Shown here: positions 60,401 through 64,000 of the stretch, in pieces
Numbering within the stretch: the first letter of the stretch is position 1
Layout of the letters: every line of letters starts with the position of its first letter
From: Liolophura sinensis
Lineage: Eukaryota > Mollusca > Polyplacophora > Chitonida > Chitonidae
DNA length: 64,000 nucleotides
NCBI RefSeq assembly: GCF_032854445.1
Contig: NC_088305.1
Location: 1,185,001-1,249,000 of the forward strand
Direction of reading: 5' to 3'
Notes under the pieces: model-generated
Told to the model about the DNA's origin: nothing
What the model saw: the letters and a program-made list of their open reading frames with translations, nothing else
Databases searched by the model: none
Translations under genes and position numbers: made by a program

Positions 60401-60586
60401 CTAACTATCCCTCAATGTCAACGCTAATGTGTACAACTCTAAACGGTACGGTTGTTTGTTCCAAGCTACATGTACATGCGTTGATATGTTTACCCGATCG
60501 TTGACAAATGTTGTTCTCAGCAGCTCTTGTACATCTGTGTTAAGCTGGATTAGCCGTTTCACATTCGTTTCGCTGCTCATTTCCAT
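36265..60586 (-). CDS. NSUN6: NSUN6, PUA-domain tRNA:m5C methyltransferase, 11 exons
   Basis: NSUN6 transfers a methyl group from S-adenosylmethionine to C5 of cytosine; in vertebrates it acts on C72 in the acceptor stem of tRNA-Cys and tRNA-Thr and on some mRNAs. I assembled eleven exons by hand: 60494-60586, 58593-58748, 57178-57282, 56385-56478, 53807-53966, 52529-52689, 50791-50831, 48485-48614, 44510-44667, 38568-38693 and 36265-36426. All junctions are GT-AG and all phases agree, giving 461 residues against 469 known for human. Visible domains: N-terminal segment 1-118; PUA-like domain about 119-203; Rossmann methyltransferase fold about 204-461 with SAM motif DMCAAPGGK (251-259), the ribose-contacting ALDK (275-278), DAPCS with Cys335, and STC with the catalytic Cys382. 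No key residue is missing. The gene covers 24 kb because introns are filled with minisatellites and SINEs. The ATG choice is tentative: a second ATG lies two codons later and the frame is open upstream. Confidence 0.93.
36430..37060. repeat. ~32-bp tandem array in NSUN6 intron 10
   Basis: GCAAAGTACACATCAAGACA plus AGAGACAAAATA recurs about 20 times with growing divergence away from exon 11. On the transcribed (minus) strand the unit is pyrimidine-rich (TTTGTCTCTTGTCTTGATG), so it extends the polypyrimidine character of the acceptor region. Confidence 0.85.
37065..38190. other. Rest of NSUN6 intron 10
   Basis: AT-rich unique sequence. Weak ~175-bp periodic similarity (CACACTTAATACGCAAACAG / CTGAGCTCAATACATGAAG) between 37400 and 37880 hints at an old duplication. 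Confidence 0.35.
38195..38325 (-). mobile_element. Family A SINE in NSUN6 intron 10
   Basis: GGCCGCACTCAAGAATATTT, GTGGCCAGCACCATGG and AAACCCACCACCATCC, diverged, in minus orientation (same strand as the host gene). Confidence 0.75.
38568..38693 (-). CDS. NSUN6: NSUN6 exon 10 (catalytic STC motif)
   Basis: 42 codons, phase 0 at both ends. It encodes GVELVKAGGVLVYSTCSLPI and continues to LQLEQQ; Cys382 is the predicted catalytic nucleophile. The acceptor CTGTTGACAG and the first ~34 bases are copied about 60 times in the adjoining intron. The true exon is distinguished by continuing into the TACAGTACCTGT (YSTC) codons and by the donor CAACAG|GTAACG. Confidence 0.95.
38694..42516 (-). repeat. 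62-bp array built from exon 10's 3' splice site and exon start
   Basis: About 62 copies of a 62-bp unit. On the minus strand each unit has an intron-derived part ending CTGTTGACAG, then ~34 bases identical or nearly so to the start of exon 10 (GGTGTTGAGTTAGTGAAGG...). The next unit follows at once with ATGACTACATGTG. Variants (GAGTCAGTG for GAGTTAGTG, CTGATGACAG, CTAATGACAAG) are mixed, and several-unit blocks are repeated (for example around 39,780 and 41,200). Since 62 is not a multiple of three, reading from one acceptor into the next copy meets TAG in standard units. Confidence 0.95.
42517..42955. other. Unique part of NSUN6 intron 9
   Basis: AT-rich sequence separating the two 62-bp-period arrays. 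No gene seen. Confidence 0.5.
42960..44285. repeat. Second 62-bp-period tandem array in NSUN6 intron 9
   Basis: About 21 units of CAAGAATTCCTAACCAACTG, GTCTTCACAATTTGGCCC and ATGTGTCGGGAACTGTAGGTA. The period is 62 bp (for example 43021 to 43083), with one-base indels in several copies. The sequence differs from the exon-derived array 0.4 kb away, though the period is the same. Confidence 0.92.
44510..44667 (-). CDS. NSUN6: NSUN6 exon 9 (DAPCS motif)
   Basis: 158 bp between CTTTACCAG and GCAGTG|GTAAGC. It encodes AGGGPPFTACSFDRVLVDAP followed by CSALGQRP; the Asp and Cys335 belong to the RNA m5C methyltransferase signature. The exon enters with two bases completing Asp314. Confidence 0.95.
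44845..44945 (-). mobile_element. Family A SINE in NSUN6 intron 8
   Basis: TTTATCTGATTGGTG, CCGTCCTCAAGAATATTTCA and GGAGGGAGGAAACCAGG in minus orientation; truncated. Confidence 0.8.
45080..45215. repeat. 20-bp tandem array in NSUN6 intron 8
   Basis: ATTCACACAATGAAGGACG repeats about seven times with small changes. Confidence 0.88.
45310..45410 (+). mobile_element. Family A SINE in NSUN6 intron 8
   Basis: CTCCTCCCACCATAATTCTG, GTGAAATATTCTTGAGTA and ATAAATAAATAA in plus orientation, 0.4 kb from an inverted copy. Confidence 0.8.
45825..47832. repeat. 28-bp and composite tandem array in NSUN6 intron 8
   Basis: A 28-bp unit (GTCAGTATGGTTCTGAAGAA plus AACAAAGA) occurs singly or in runs. Runs alternate with a ~75-bp spacer (GATAGTTCTCCATACAACTT, AGGCTCAGAATGTGTGGGTG, TGGTCAAGGCTCTCCATACA) to form repeats of roughly 125-150 bp. 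The 28-bp period keeps all frames open with a 28-residue period, so reading frames here are artefacts. Confidence 0.93.
48125..48225. repeat. 24-bp array with hairpin-forming units
   Basis: Four copies of AGGTAAACTGTAGTTTACAG plus CCTT. TAAACT and AGTTTA within each unit can pair. Confidence 0.85.
48485..48614 (-). CDS. NSUN6: NSUN6 exon 8 (ALDK motif)
   Basis: 130 bp between TTTCATTGCAG and GATGCAG|GTCAGA. Encodes GRVVALDKSPQKVQKI and on to WDASKALCEDA; the Asp of ALDK is the usual SAM ribose contact. The donor GTCAGA is weaker than average. Confidence 0.94.
48645..49400. repeat. ~24-bp tandem array in NSUN6 intron 7
   Basis: About 27 degenerate copies of GTGTGATAATTTACTACAAG plus AGAA, beginning some 30 bp from exon 8's acceptor. 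On the transcribed strand the freshest units read ACTTCTCTTGTAG followed by TAAATTATCACA, that is a pyrimidine tract ending in AG. Confidence 0.88.
49401..50525. other. Rest of NSUN6 intron 7
   Basis: Unique AT-rich DNA with a C-run at about 49764. No gene seen. Confidence 0.45.
50530..50722 (+). mobile_element. Family A SINE with head, central deletion
   Basis: GTGACCTAATGGTTAGCAAT (A-box region), CCAGGAGCCTCTCACCAATG, GAGTTCAAGTCCAGCTCATT (B-box), then the 3' end TGAAATATTCTTGAGAATGG and AATCAAATAAGTAAATC. The GC-rich central block is missing. It ends about 70 bp from exon 7. Confidence 0.88.
50791..50831 (-). CDS. NSUN6: NSUN6 exon 7 (41-bp microexon)
   Basis: Only 41 bp, between TATACTTCAG and AATGAG|GTAAAA. 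Encodes GKTSHIACLMKNE, completing the SAM motif AAPGGK whose first glycine codon is split across the intron. Both junction phases fit exons 6 and 8. Confidence 0.93.
51385..51435. repeat. Dispersed segment shared with intron 8 array spacer
   Basis: GTTCTCCATACAACCTAAGC and TCAGAATGTGTGAGTGTGGT match the spacer of the 45.8-47.8 kb array with few differences. It lies in intron 6. Confidence 0.7.
51475..51790. mobile_element. Third-family (C) dispersed repeat, diverged
   Basis: CAGTTTTATGGGTGGAGG, TTTTGGTAAGATAGTGACAA and a later GTCCCAGGTCAGTTTTGAGC region resemble segments at about 45625-45800, 59065-59260 and 59640-59880. The ends are not resolved. Confidence 0.4.
51832..52095 (-). mobile_element. 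Family A SINE, near full length, in NSUN6 intron 6
   Basis: Minus orientation: head GGCCCATTTGGTTAACGCAC, the B-box-adjacent region CAACTCCAGCTCATGCTGGC, the central block, GTGAAATATTCTTGAGTA and the tail. The 35-bp array begins at its 5' end. Confidence 0.9.
52098..52405. repeat. 35-bp tandem array in NSUN6 intron 6
   Basis: ACATGAACACCTGGCTGTCA plus CAATGACGAACGCGT, nearly nine units, 35-bp period, starting at the head of the SINE at 51832-52095. Confidence 0.92.
52529..52689 (-). CDS. NSUN6: NSUN6 exon 6
   Basis: 161 bp between CTCCTCTAACAG and CACCAG|GTAAAT. Encodes GIGIEMTKPLYQAP, then LPSIVCGHVLDPKPGELILD and MCAAP, the first half of SAM motif I. Confidence 0.95.
52765..53060 (+). mobile_element. 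Family A SINE with an internal minisatellite
   Basis: It starts in TTCCTCTCCGGCCTACATGG and GAAGGTCTTC, then expands into a 25-bp array. It resumes with TTTTCCCCGGGCTCTGCCCG, GTGAAATATTCTTGAGTA and an AAATAAATAAATAAAA tail. Plus orientation in intron 5. Confidence 0.9.
52815..52945. repeat. 25-bp tandem array inside the SINE
   Basis: Five units of GTCTTCAAGCAAGACCTG plus GTCGCGG, with variation GTCGC/GTTGC/GTTGT. It occupies the SINE position normally holding GTCTGTCAGCAACCTGCGG. Confidence 0.92.
53150..53215 (-). mobile_element. Family A SINE 3' end
   Basis: TTTATCTGATTGGTG, CTTGTACTCAAGAATATC and ACTTATACGAGGGCGGC in minus orientation, a truncated copy. Confidence 0.8.
53807..53966 (-). 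CDS. NSUN6: NSUN6 exon 5 (PUA domain, second part)
   Basis: 160 bp between CATGAAATAG and TCTCAG|GTAAAT. Encodes VRRGDEVSVYTDVDGACLKG and FVGNGLARLGRDELF. Both ends are in the phases required by exons 4 and 6. The acceptor has a poor pyrimidine tract. Confidence 0.93.
54178..54415 (+). mobile_element. Family A SINE with duplicated 3' domain
   Basis: A headless copy ending AACACCAATCAAATATGTAG is followed by a second 3' domain (CCTGCCACTATAATGCAGGC, GTGAAATATTCTTGAGTA, AATCAAATAAATAAATAAAT) and a third tail scrap (ACACCAATCAAATAAATAAA). Confidence 0.85.
54420..55020. other. Unique part of NSUN6 intron 4
   Basis: No gene or repeat recognised. Confidence 0.45.
55025..55275. repeat. 21-bp tandem array in NSUN6 intron 4
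   Basis: CAGCATCACATCCACCTGAC plus T, about twelve units, with CATCGTC replacing CAGCATC in some. A partial unit (CACCTGACACCTGACT) marks an unequal junction near 55210-55225. The 21-bp length keeps frames open on both strands. Confidence 0.93.
55675..55940 (-). mobile_element. Family A SINE, full length but diverged
   Basis: Minus orientation: head GCGTGACTTAGTGGTTAGAG, CACCAATGCTTTTGCTGTGG, AGTCCATGCTGGCTCC, then the core and AATATTCTTGAGTATGCC. Confidence 0.8.
55995..56250 (-). mobile_element. Family B-related SINE
   Basis: CAGTCACATGAAGATGAGGA, GTATCATGCTGTGGACACCA, GAAACCCCACCCAGTTATAT and GAGTGCCGAGCGAGGTAGCA, in the same order as copies at 34.3, 56.5 and 62.6 kb. Confidence 0.7.
56385..56478 (-). 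CDS. NSUN6: NSUN6 exon 4 (PUA domain, first part)
   Basis: 94 bp between TTTTTTTTGCAG and CATCCAG|GTAAGG. Encodes HDKEIVVDLFCGMAVLRGAD and VFAQGIMGCHP, matching the start of the NSUN6 PUA domain (human equivalent ...CGNAVLRGAHVYAPGI). Confidence 0.94.
56515..56850 (-). mobile_element. Family B-related SINE, near full length
   Basis: Minus orientation with head GCTTGGGTGGCCCAGTGGTT (A-box), GACCTTGGATCAAATCTGGG (B-box) and body GGTGTCTTTGGCAAGACAGT. The 3' end is near 56520. Confidence 0.75.
57178..57282 (-). CDS. NSUN6: NSUN6 exon 3
   Basis: 35 codons between GTCTTTGACAG and CACCAT|GTGAGT. Encodes DYDRKGWNPPVIELHPLIPD and VLMVQNRGPVEGLHH, the linker before the PUA domain. Phase 0 at both ends. 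Confidence 0.9.
57455..57630. repeat. 17-bp tandem array in NSUN6 intron 2
   Basis: GATGTAAACAAACCAGC, about eleven units with GTGATG or CAATG variants. Confidence 0.92.
57745..57825 (-). mobile_element. Eroded family A SINE tail
   Basis: (TTTA)n then TTTTACTATGCACTCAAAAA and TATTTACAGCTC, a decayed TACTCAAGAATATTTCACTT region. Confidence 0.45.
57828..58590. repeat. ~24-bp tandem array in NSUN6 intron 2, abutting exon 2
   Basis: About 30 units of ACAGTTTCCTCCACTCACCA plus ATCT or ACTGT variants. The distal part has GCACTGTTTCCACTCACC. The units nearest exon 2 share ACAGTTTCCTCCAC with the exon's last codons. On the transcribed strand each unit reads GTGGTGAGTGGAGGAAACTG, including the donor-like G|GTGAGT. 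Confidence 0.93.
58593..58748 (-). CDS. NSUN6: NSUN6 exon 2
   Basis: 52 codons between TTTTTGTTTCAG and AAACAG|GTAAGG, phase 0 at both ends. Encodes LGKYGLQYCEDHFFDLLCAL and PPSYSTLRVNTQ; the PP-S-T-RVNT stretch is typical of NSUN6 and related enzymes. Confidence 0.93.
58752..59320. other. NSUN6 intron 1, proximal part
   Basis: AT-rich, with a possible diverged family C repeat at about 59065-59260. No exon seen. Confidence 0.4.
59325..59575 (-). mobile_element. Family A SINE, near full length, in NSUN6 intron 1
   Basis: Minus orientation: head GGCTGAGGGGCTTAGCACGC, AGTTCAAGTCCAGCACATGC (B-box), central block, TATTCTTGTGTACGATGTA and (AAAT)n tail. Confidence 0.9.
59904..60110. repeat. Foldback: 22-bp perfect inverted repeat
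   Basis: GCCAGGCAGCTGGATACGAA plus AC (59904-59925) is exactly complementary to 60089-60110, separated by 163 bp. No transposase and no obvious target duplication. Confidence 0.85.
60494..60586 (-). CDS. NSUN6: NSUN6 exon 1 (start)
   Basis: 31 codons ending GATCGG|GTAAAC. The segment NVKRLIQLNTDVQELLRTTF is the counterpart of the N-terminal IxLxxEVxxxL helix of known NSUN6. ATG candidates are 60586-60584 and 60580-60578; the second gives MSSETNVKRL, close in length to other NSUN6 starts. The frame is open further upstream without an ATG nearby, so a different upstream exon cannot be excluded. Confidence 0.75.
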
Positions 60587-60643
60587 GCACAGGCGGTTCA
60601 ATCCATCAACCCTGTACGTCGTATACCCTATCTTACAGTATAT

Positions 60644-60862
60644 ATGAAGAAGTACACGTATGCAACGATGGGTTCCAGCGCTCGTAGTGTTTTCATGATC
60701 AGAAATCGAAAGCTAGCGAGGAAAGTTTATGACTTGTCGTCAGAAGAGCGTACCAGAGGGGAGGCTACTCGTGCGAAACTATACAAATGGAAACGTCTAG
60801 GGACAGTACAAAATATTTATATTCAATATTATAGAGAATATCGGCAACTAGTAAAACTATAG
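60644..60862 (+). CDS. Open frame divergent from NSUN6, status uncertain
   Basis: A 72-codon frame starting 58 bp from the NSUN6 start, on the other strand. It is basic and charged (RNRKLARKVYDLSSEERTRG, TRAKLYKWKRLGT), unlike the surrounding AT-rich DNA. Possible short divergent gene, first exon, or chance. No family recognised. Confidence 0.25.
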   Translation: MKKYTYATMGSSARSVFMIRNRKLARKVYDLSSEERTRGEATRAKLYKWKRLGTVQNIYIQYYREYRQLVKL

Positions 60863-60869
60863 CTGACGT

Positions 60870-62565
60870 TTCGAGTGGAAAACCAAGGAATGAGGAGTCA
60901 AAATGGCTTCTTCCGTACGAAACCGTGGCAGAAAACAAAGTAAAACAGTTACAATTCAAACTTCTACCCAATATATACCCATCAAGACAGTTATCATGTA
61001 CATACGATATTTGTGAAAGTCCTTCATGCTCTACACGTGGCAAAGAAATTAATAAAATAAAACACCATTTTTGTCGTGTGTAAAGCTTCAATCCTTTTGG
61101 ATGTTGTTTTCTAATTGGATGTCTTCAGCTCTAAACACGGAGATAACTCTCACCTCTGGTCATATTCGGCTGTTTTGATGAAAGAAATAGCAATGATAAA
61201 ATCTTGAACTTTTGCATTTTGTATGCTAGGTATTTCATTTTCATGAGATACCACAGCGAAACCTTAGTGTATTTTACGGGCTTTAGGAGCTACGTTCAGA
61301 ATATAGAAAAGATTATGCGGAAACTAAATGGGTACATTTTTTAAAAATCCCATAGGCCTATTATAACAAAGTTGTTATTGTGTTATATCATAGTACTGCG
61401 AGTTTTTTGACTTGGTTCATGTTGTGTTACTTTCTATTTTCCCGTTTTAGCAATAGCAGAATGTTTTAAGAAGGGTTAGTGTGAGTACATTTTGATGTAA
61501 AAAAATACAAGACAAATAAACCTATACTATCAGACCAGTTTACCATACATGTAGTGTATGCAAGTGTGCTAGGTGAAAGTGTGTAAAGCCACGCCCTCTA
61601 CGCCTCTAGATCACGTGACATTGTACGAAGCAGTTTAAAGTCTATGCACAGTCTATGGGCAAACGGTGTAAATCTGTAAATGTATCAAACAACAACGCAT
61701 TTAAGCCCAAATTGTACTTAAGAGTTTATATCACATTTCCCCAATACAAATAAAAGCGTATTTCCACGAGGTGAAGCAGTACACCAGACTTGTTAATGTC
61801 ACATAGGCCTAGTCTTGTTCTCAGAAGAGTCGGTTATATATCAGCCTCAGTTCCGCTCTATGATGTATACGTACCTGGGATTAGGGTATACATCTATGAT
61901 CAGTCGTACCCAGCCTAGGATATGTGTACCCAGGGATTGTTAAGTAAGATAGGCCCCACCATTCGAAGTAAGAATTTATATCGACGACACCATTACCAAA
62001 GTTCCCATTGATTACAACTCCTATGTCGCCATCTTTATTGAAGGAAATGGAGAAGACGCTGACAAATACAACTGGCTTCACGGAAACAAGTAGGCCTATA
62101 CGACCGTGAAGCCTATACGACCGTGAAGCCTATACGACCCGCTAGTCTCACTCAGTCTGGTCCTATATACACAGCAAAAACTGACTGGCACATACATGTT
62201 GAAATAAAAATGGCTGTTGGACCACTCTAGTAGACATGTTACGCGTTTTCTATAAAACACCAATGTTTTGGAGAAATGATTTACTTGAAACGTCACTGTT
62301 ATAAAAAGGACCTCAGCCTATGTTTTAATGAAAGCGTATGCGTGTATTATAATCGTCCCACCATTACATTTAACGCGTTTGTGGATAAGTCATCTGCTTT
62401 CAAATAAAAACAGCTAGGCGTTTGCACATTAATGCGTGTGTTTTAATAAACACGTCATGCGTCGTTAATATTTGCAGTGTAGTAAATATTTACGAATAAT
62501 TGGTACACCTTCTTGTTCTTCTTACTTTAGAAAGATAATGATTAACCTGATGGGTTAGAATGAAT
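60870..62565. other. No gene seen
   Basis: Unique AT-rich DNA. Three copies of a 17-bp repeat (CCTATACGACCGTGAAG) occur at about 62094-62140. Confidence 0.4.
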
Positions 62566-62569
62566 GCAA

Positions 62570-62880
62570 GAATGCTTGGGGTTTAAGGTTATATTGCACA
62601 GTTTTTCAGTCAAATGACGACGAGGAGTCATTAGGTGTGTGTACACTGTGTCTTCTTGTTGCAGGGCGAGTCCATGCCGCCAACGTGCTGCCGCCGCTGA
62701 CGTATTATGCCGAAGACACCAGGCATGACACCGCACCCAGTCACATTTTACTGATAACGAGCCAGTAAGTCCTGTTTGCTCGCCCAGTGGTGAGGGCCAA
62801 GCGACTCAGCAACAAGTACAGGTACCATTTTTAACGTCTTTGGTATGACCTGACCCGGGTTTGATCACAGGGGCCGTTTC
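62570..62880 (-). mobile_element. Family B-related SINE
   Basis: GCTTGGGGTTTAAGGTTATA, TTTTTCAGTCAAATGACGAC, CGAAGACACCAGGCATGACA, AGGGCCAAGCGACTCAGCAA and CCCGGGTTTGATCACAGG. The first block is the family B 3' end read backwards, which links this group of minus copies to family B. Confidence 0.8.
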
Positions 62881-62884
62881 CACA

Positions 62885-63350
62885 AAGCCGTTTCAGACAA
62901 TCAAAATTTGAAAGCTCTTCAAAATAAATAGTTTTCGGTGGAAAAAATTGAAATTTGGACGCATTTGTCTTAAGATGACATTGATGAGGTGAACAAAAGC
63001 CCCAAAACAATGCTTAACGTGGTATTTTTAAATTTTGGCGTTTTAAATGGAATCAGCCCCAGATCTCCCGACTTAATTCGAGCACAAATGCTCACAACTC
63101 CATCGTATTTTTGTTAGGCTCAATCTTATTTACCTGTCCTCGCTCTTTATGTTTGTATCTGTTACCCTTCCATGTATGTAAAAGCGTTCAGTATGTTGAC
63201 ATCGTCAATTTTTGTAAGCTTGTTAGCGCAAAAGTCACTGTTTTGTTTGATTTTCTGTCAAGTGTTTTGCTACGACGTTGTCAGTAAGTTAGGCTGTGTT
63301 AACTCAATTAGACACGCTGTATATGGTTAATTGTAAACATGCAATAGGTA
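62885..63350. other. No gene seen
   Basis: Unique sequence upstream of the divergent exon pair. Confidence 0.4.
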
Positions 63351-63357
63351 CACATAC

Positions 63358-63511
63358 CTGAAAACAGAAGTGAGGAGTTTTCTGGTATTTGGCTACAGTC
63401 CACAATTAATGCTTCGGGGAAGGGAAGGTAACCCCCTTCTATTTTAGACACACTTTCTTTGCTCCTTTGGACTGCCCTTTTTCGTTTTTTATCCTTGTTA
63501 AGTGGTATCAT
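63358..63511 (-). CDS. Probable first exon of an unrecognised minus-strand gene
   Basis: 51 codons plus one base from ATG (63511-63509) to the donor TTTTCAG|GTATGT. The start MIPLNKDKKRKRAVQRSKES is lysine/arginine-rich, followed by KIEGGYLPFPEALIVDCSQI. The next exon was not found. It is only 210 bp from an ATG on the other strand, as in a shared promoter. Joining it to NSUN6 exon 1 would require an acceptor in phase 1 upstream of 60586, which I do not see. Confidence 0.4.
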
Positions 63512-63721
63512 TTTGTAGCAGAGGCTTCAAAGTTTCATTCTAGGTATGAATTTGTGAGAATCGTGGCGGATGCACACTATGCAAAAGTAGTGAAATGTCC
63601 TGGATCACTGGCCTCGGGCTGCATGGGTGGGTTTGGCTTCTATCAGCTGTTTGTTAATTTTGTGAAAAATATCATCGGTTAACCGCTATCGGGAATTTGA
63701 CTGCACGTGTCTCAGGGGAAG
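63512..63721. promoter_or_regulatory. Putative bidirectional promoter
   Basis: 210 bp between two divergent candidate first exons. No TATA box was recognised; a GGCCCGGGG-type GC-rich stretch lies just inside the plus exon. Confidence 0.3.
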
Positions 63722-63792
63722 ATGTCTCTGAGGCCCGGGGCGTTCGGAGCTCGCAGATTTAGTTACAGTGCTGTGAGGCCAAATGTTAACAT
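63722..63792 (+). CDS. Probable first exon of an unrecognised plus-strand gene
   Basis: ATG after GGGGAAG, 23 codons and two bases to the donor AACAT|GTAAGT. The peptide is SLRPGAFGARRFSYSAVRPN with VN before the splice. Its GC-rich composition stands out from the flanks. The gene continues beyond the window. No family recognised. Confidence 0.45.
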
Positions 63793-64000
63793 GTAAGTAC
63801 ATGGCAACTTAATTGTGAACTGTGGCCATCTGCCATAACTATAGTGTAATACAGTGTAGTTTAAAAATGAATGTAACATGTGACTCATTTAATACACTGC
63901 CAGATGTTATTTGACACCAGTAGGCATGTAGTGTTGACATGGCTGCTACCTCGCCAAACGCGGTCGGCTTGTATCCGTATATTCCCATGGTCAAGCACTT

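Overview
The window is nuclear DNA of an animal, most likely a mollusc or a close lophotrochozoan relative. Genes are split by GT-AG introns, there is no operon logic, and two tRNA-headed SINE families recur on both strands: family A (core GTGAAATATTCTTGAGTA, AATCAAATAAATAAA tail) and family B (core ACTGAAAAATTGTTAAG, CACTCACTCA tail). Their look is familiar from mollusc genomes, but the species cannot be fixed from sequence alone.

Two multi-exon genes can be reconstructed. (1) Positions 920-5368, plus strand: the last four exons of a gene I do not recognise, joined by phase-consistent splice sites. (2) Positions 36265-60586, minus strand: a complete eleven-exon NSUN6 gene (461 codons), a PUA-domain tRNA:m5C methyltransferase with both catalytic cysteines and the SAM-binding motifs; every intron phase was checked. 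A probable single-exon gene for a 131-residue membrane protein lies at 24068-24463 (plus), behind a TATA-like box. At the right edge two first exons face away from each other (63358-63511 minus, 63722-63792 plus).

The most striking property is the density of private tandem repeats: about thirty minisatellite arrays, from four-copy arrays to a 3.8 kb array of about 62 copies. Seven of the ten NSUN6 introns carry their own array, unrelated in sequence to most others. The best case is intron 9, where a 62-bp unit contains the 3' splice site of exon 10 plus its first ~34 coding bases, so about 60 extra copies of an authentic acceptor with its exon start lie upstream of the real one. Intron 2 has an array sharing the end of exon 2 and repeating a consensus-like donor, intron 7 repeats a pyrimidine-rich AG block, and the unrecognised gene has a 39-bp in-frame duplication of an acceptor and exon start. 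Other arrays grew inside a SINE (52.8 kb) and inside a MITE (23.0 kb). Together this suggests a genome that readily duplicates short local segments, exon-intron borders included.

Layout: 0-8.7 kb, C-terminal exons of the unrecognised gene with 112-, 22-, 20-, ~85/102-, 32-, 36- and 75-bp arrays; 8.7-23.9 kb, gene-poor repeats (45-, ~42-, 21-24-, 27- and 29-bp arrays, SINEs, MITE); 24 kb, small membrane-protein gene; 25-35 kb, 27-, 33- and 37-bp arrays, SINEs, MITE and a Tc1-like remnant; 35-60.6 kb, NSUN6 with intron arrays; 60.6-64 kb, sparse DNA and a divergent gene pair.
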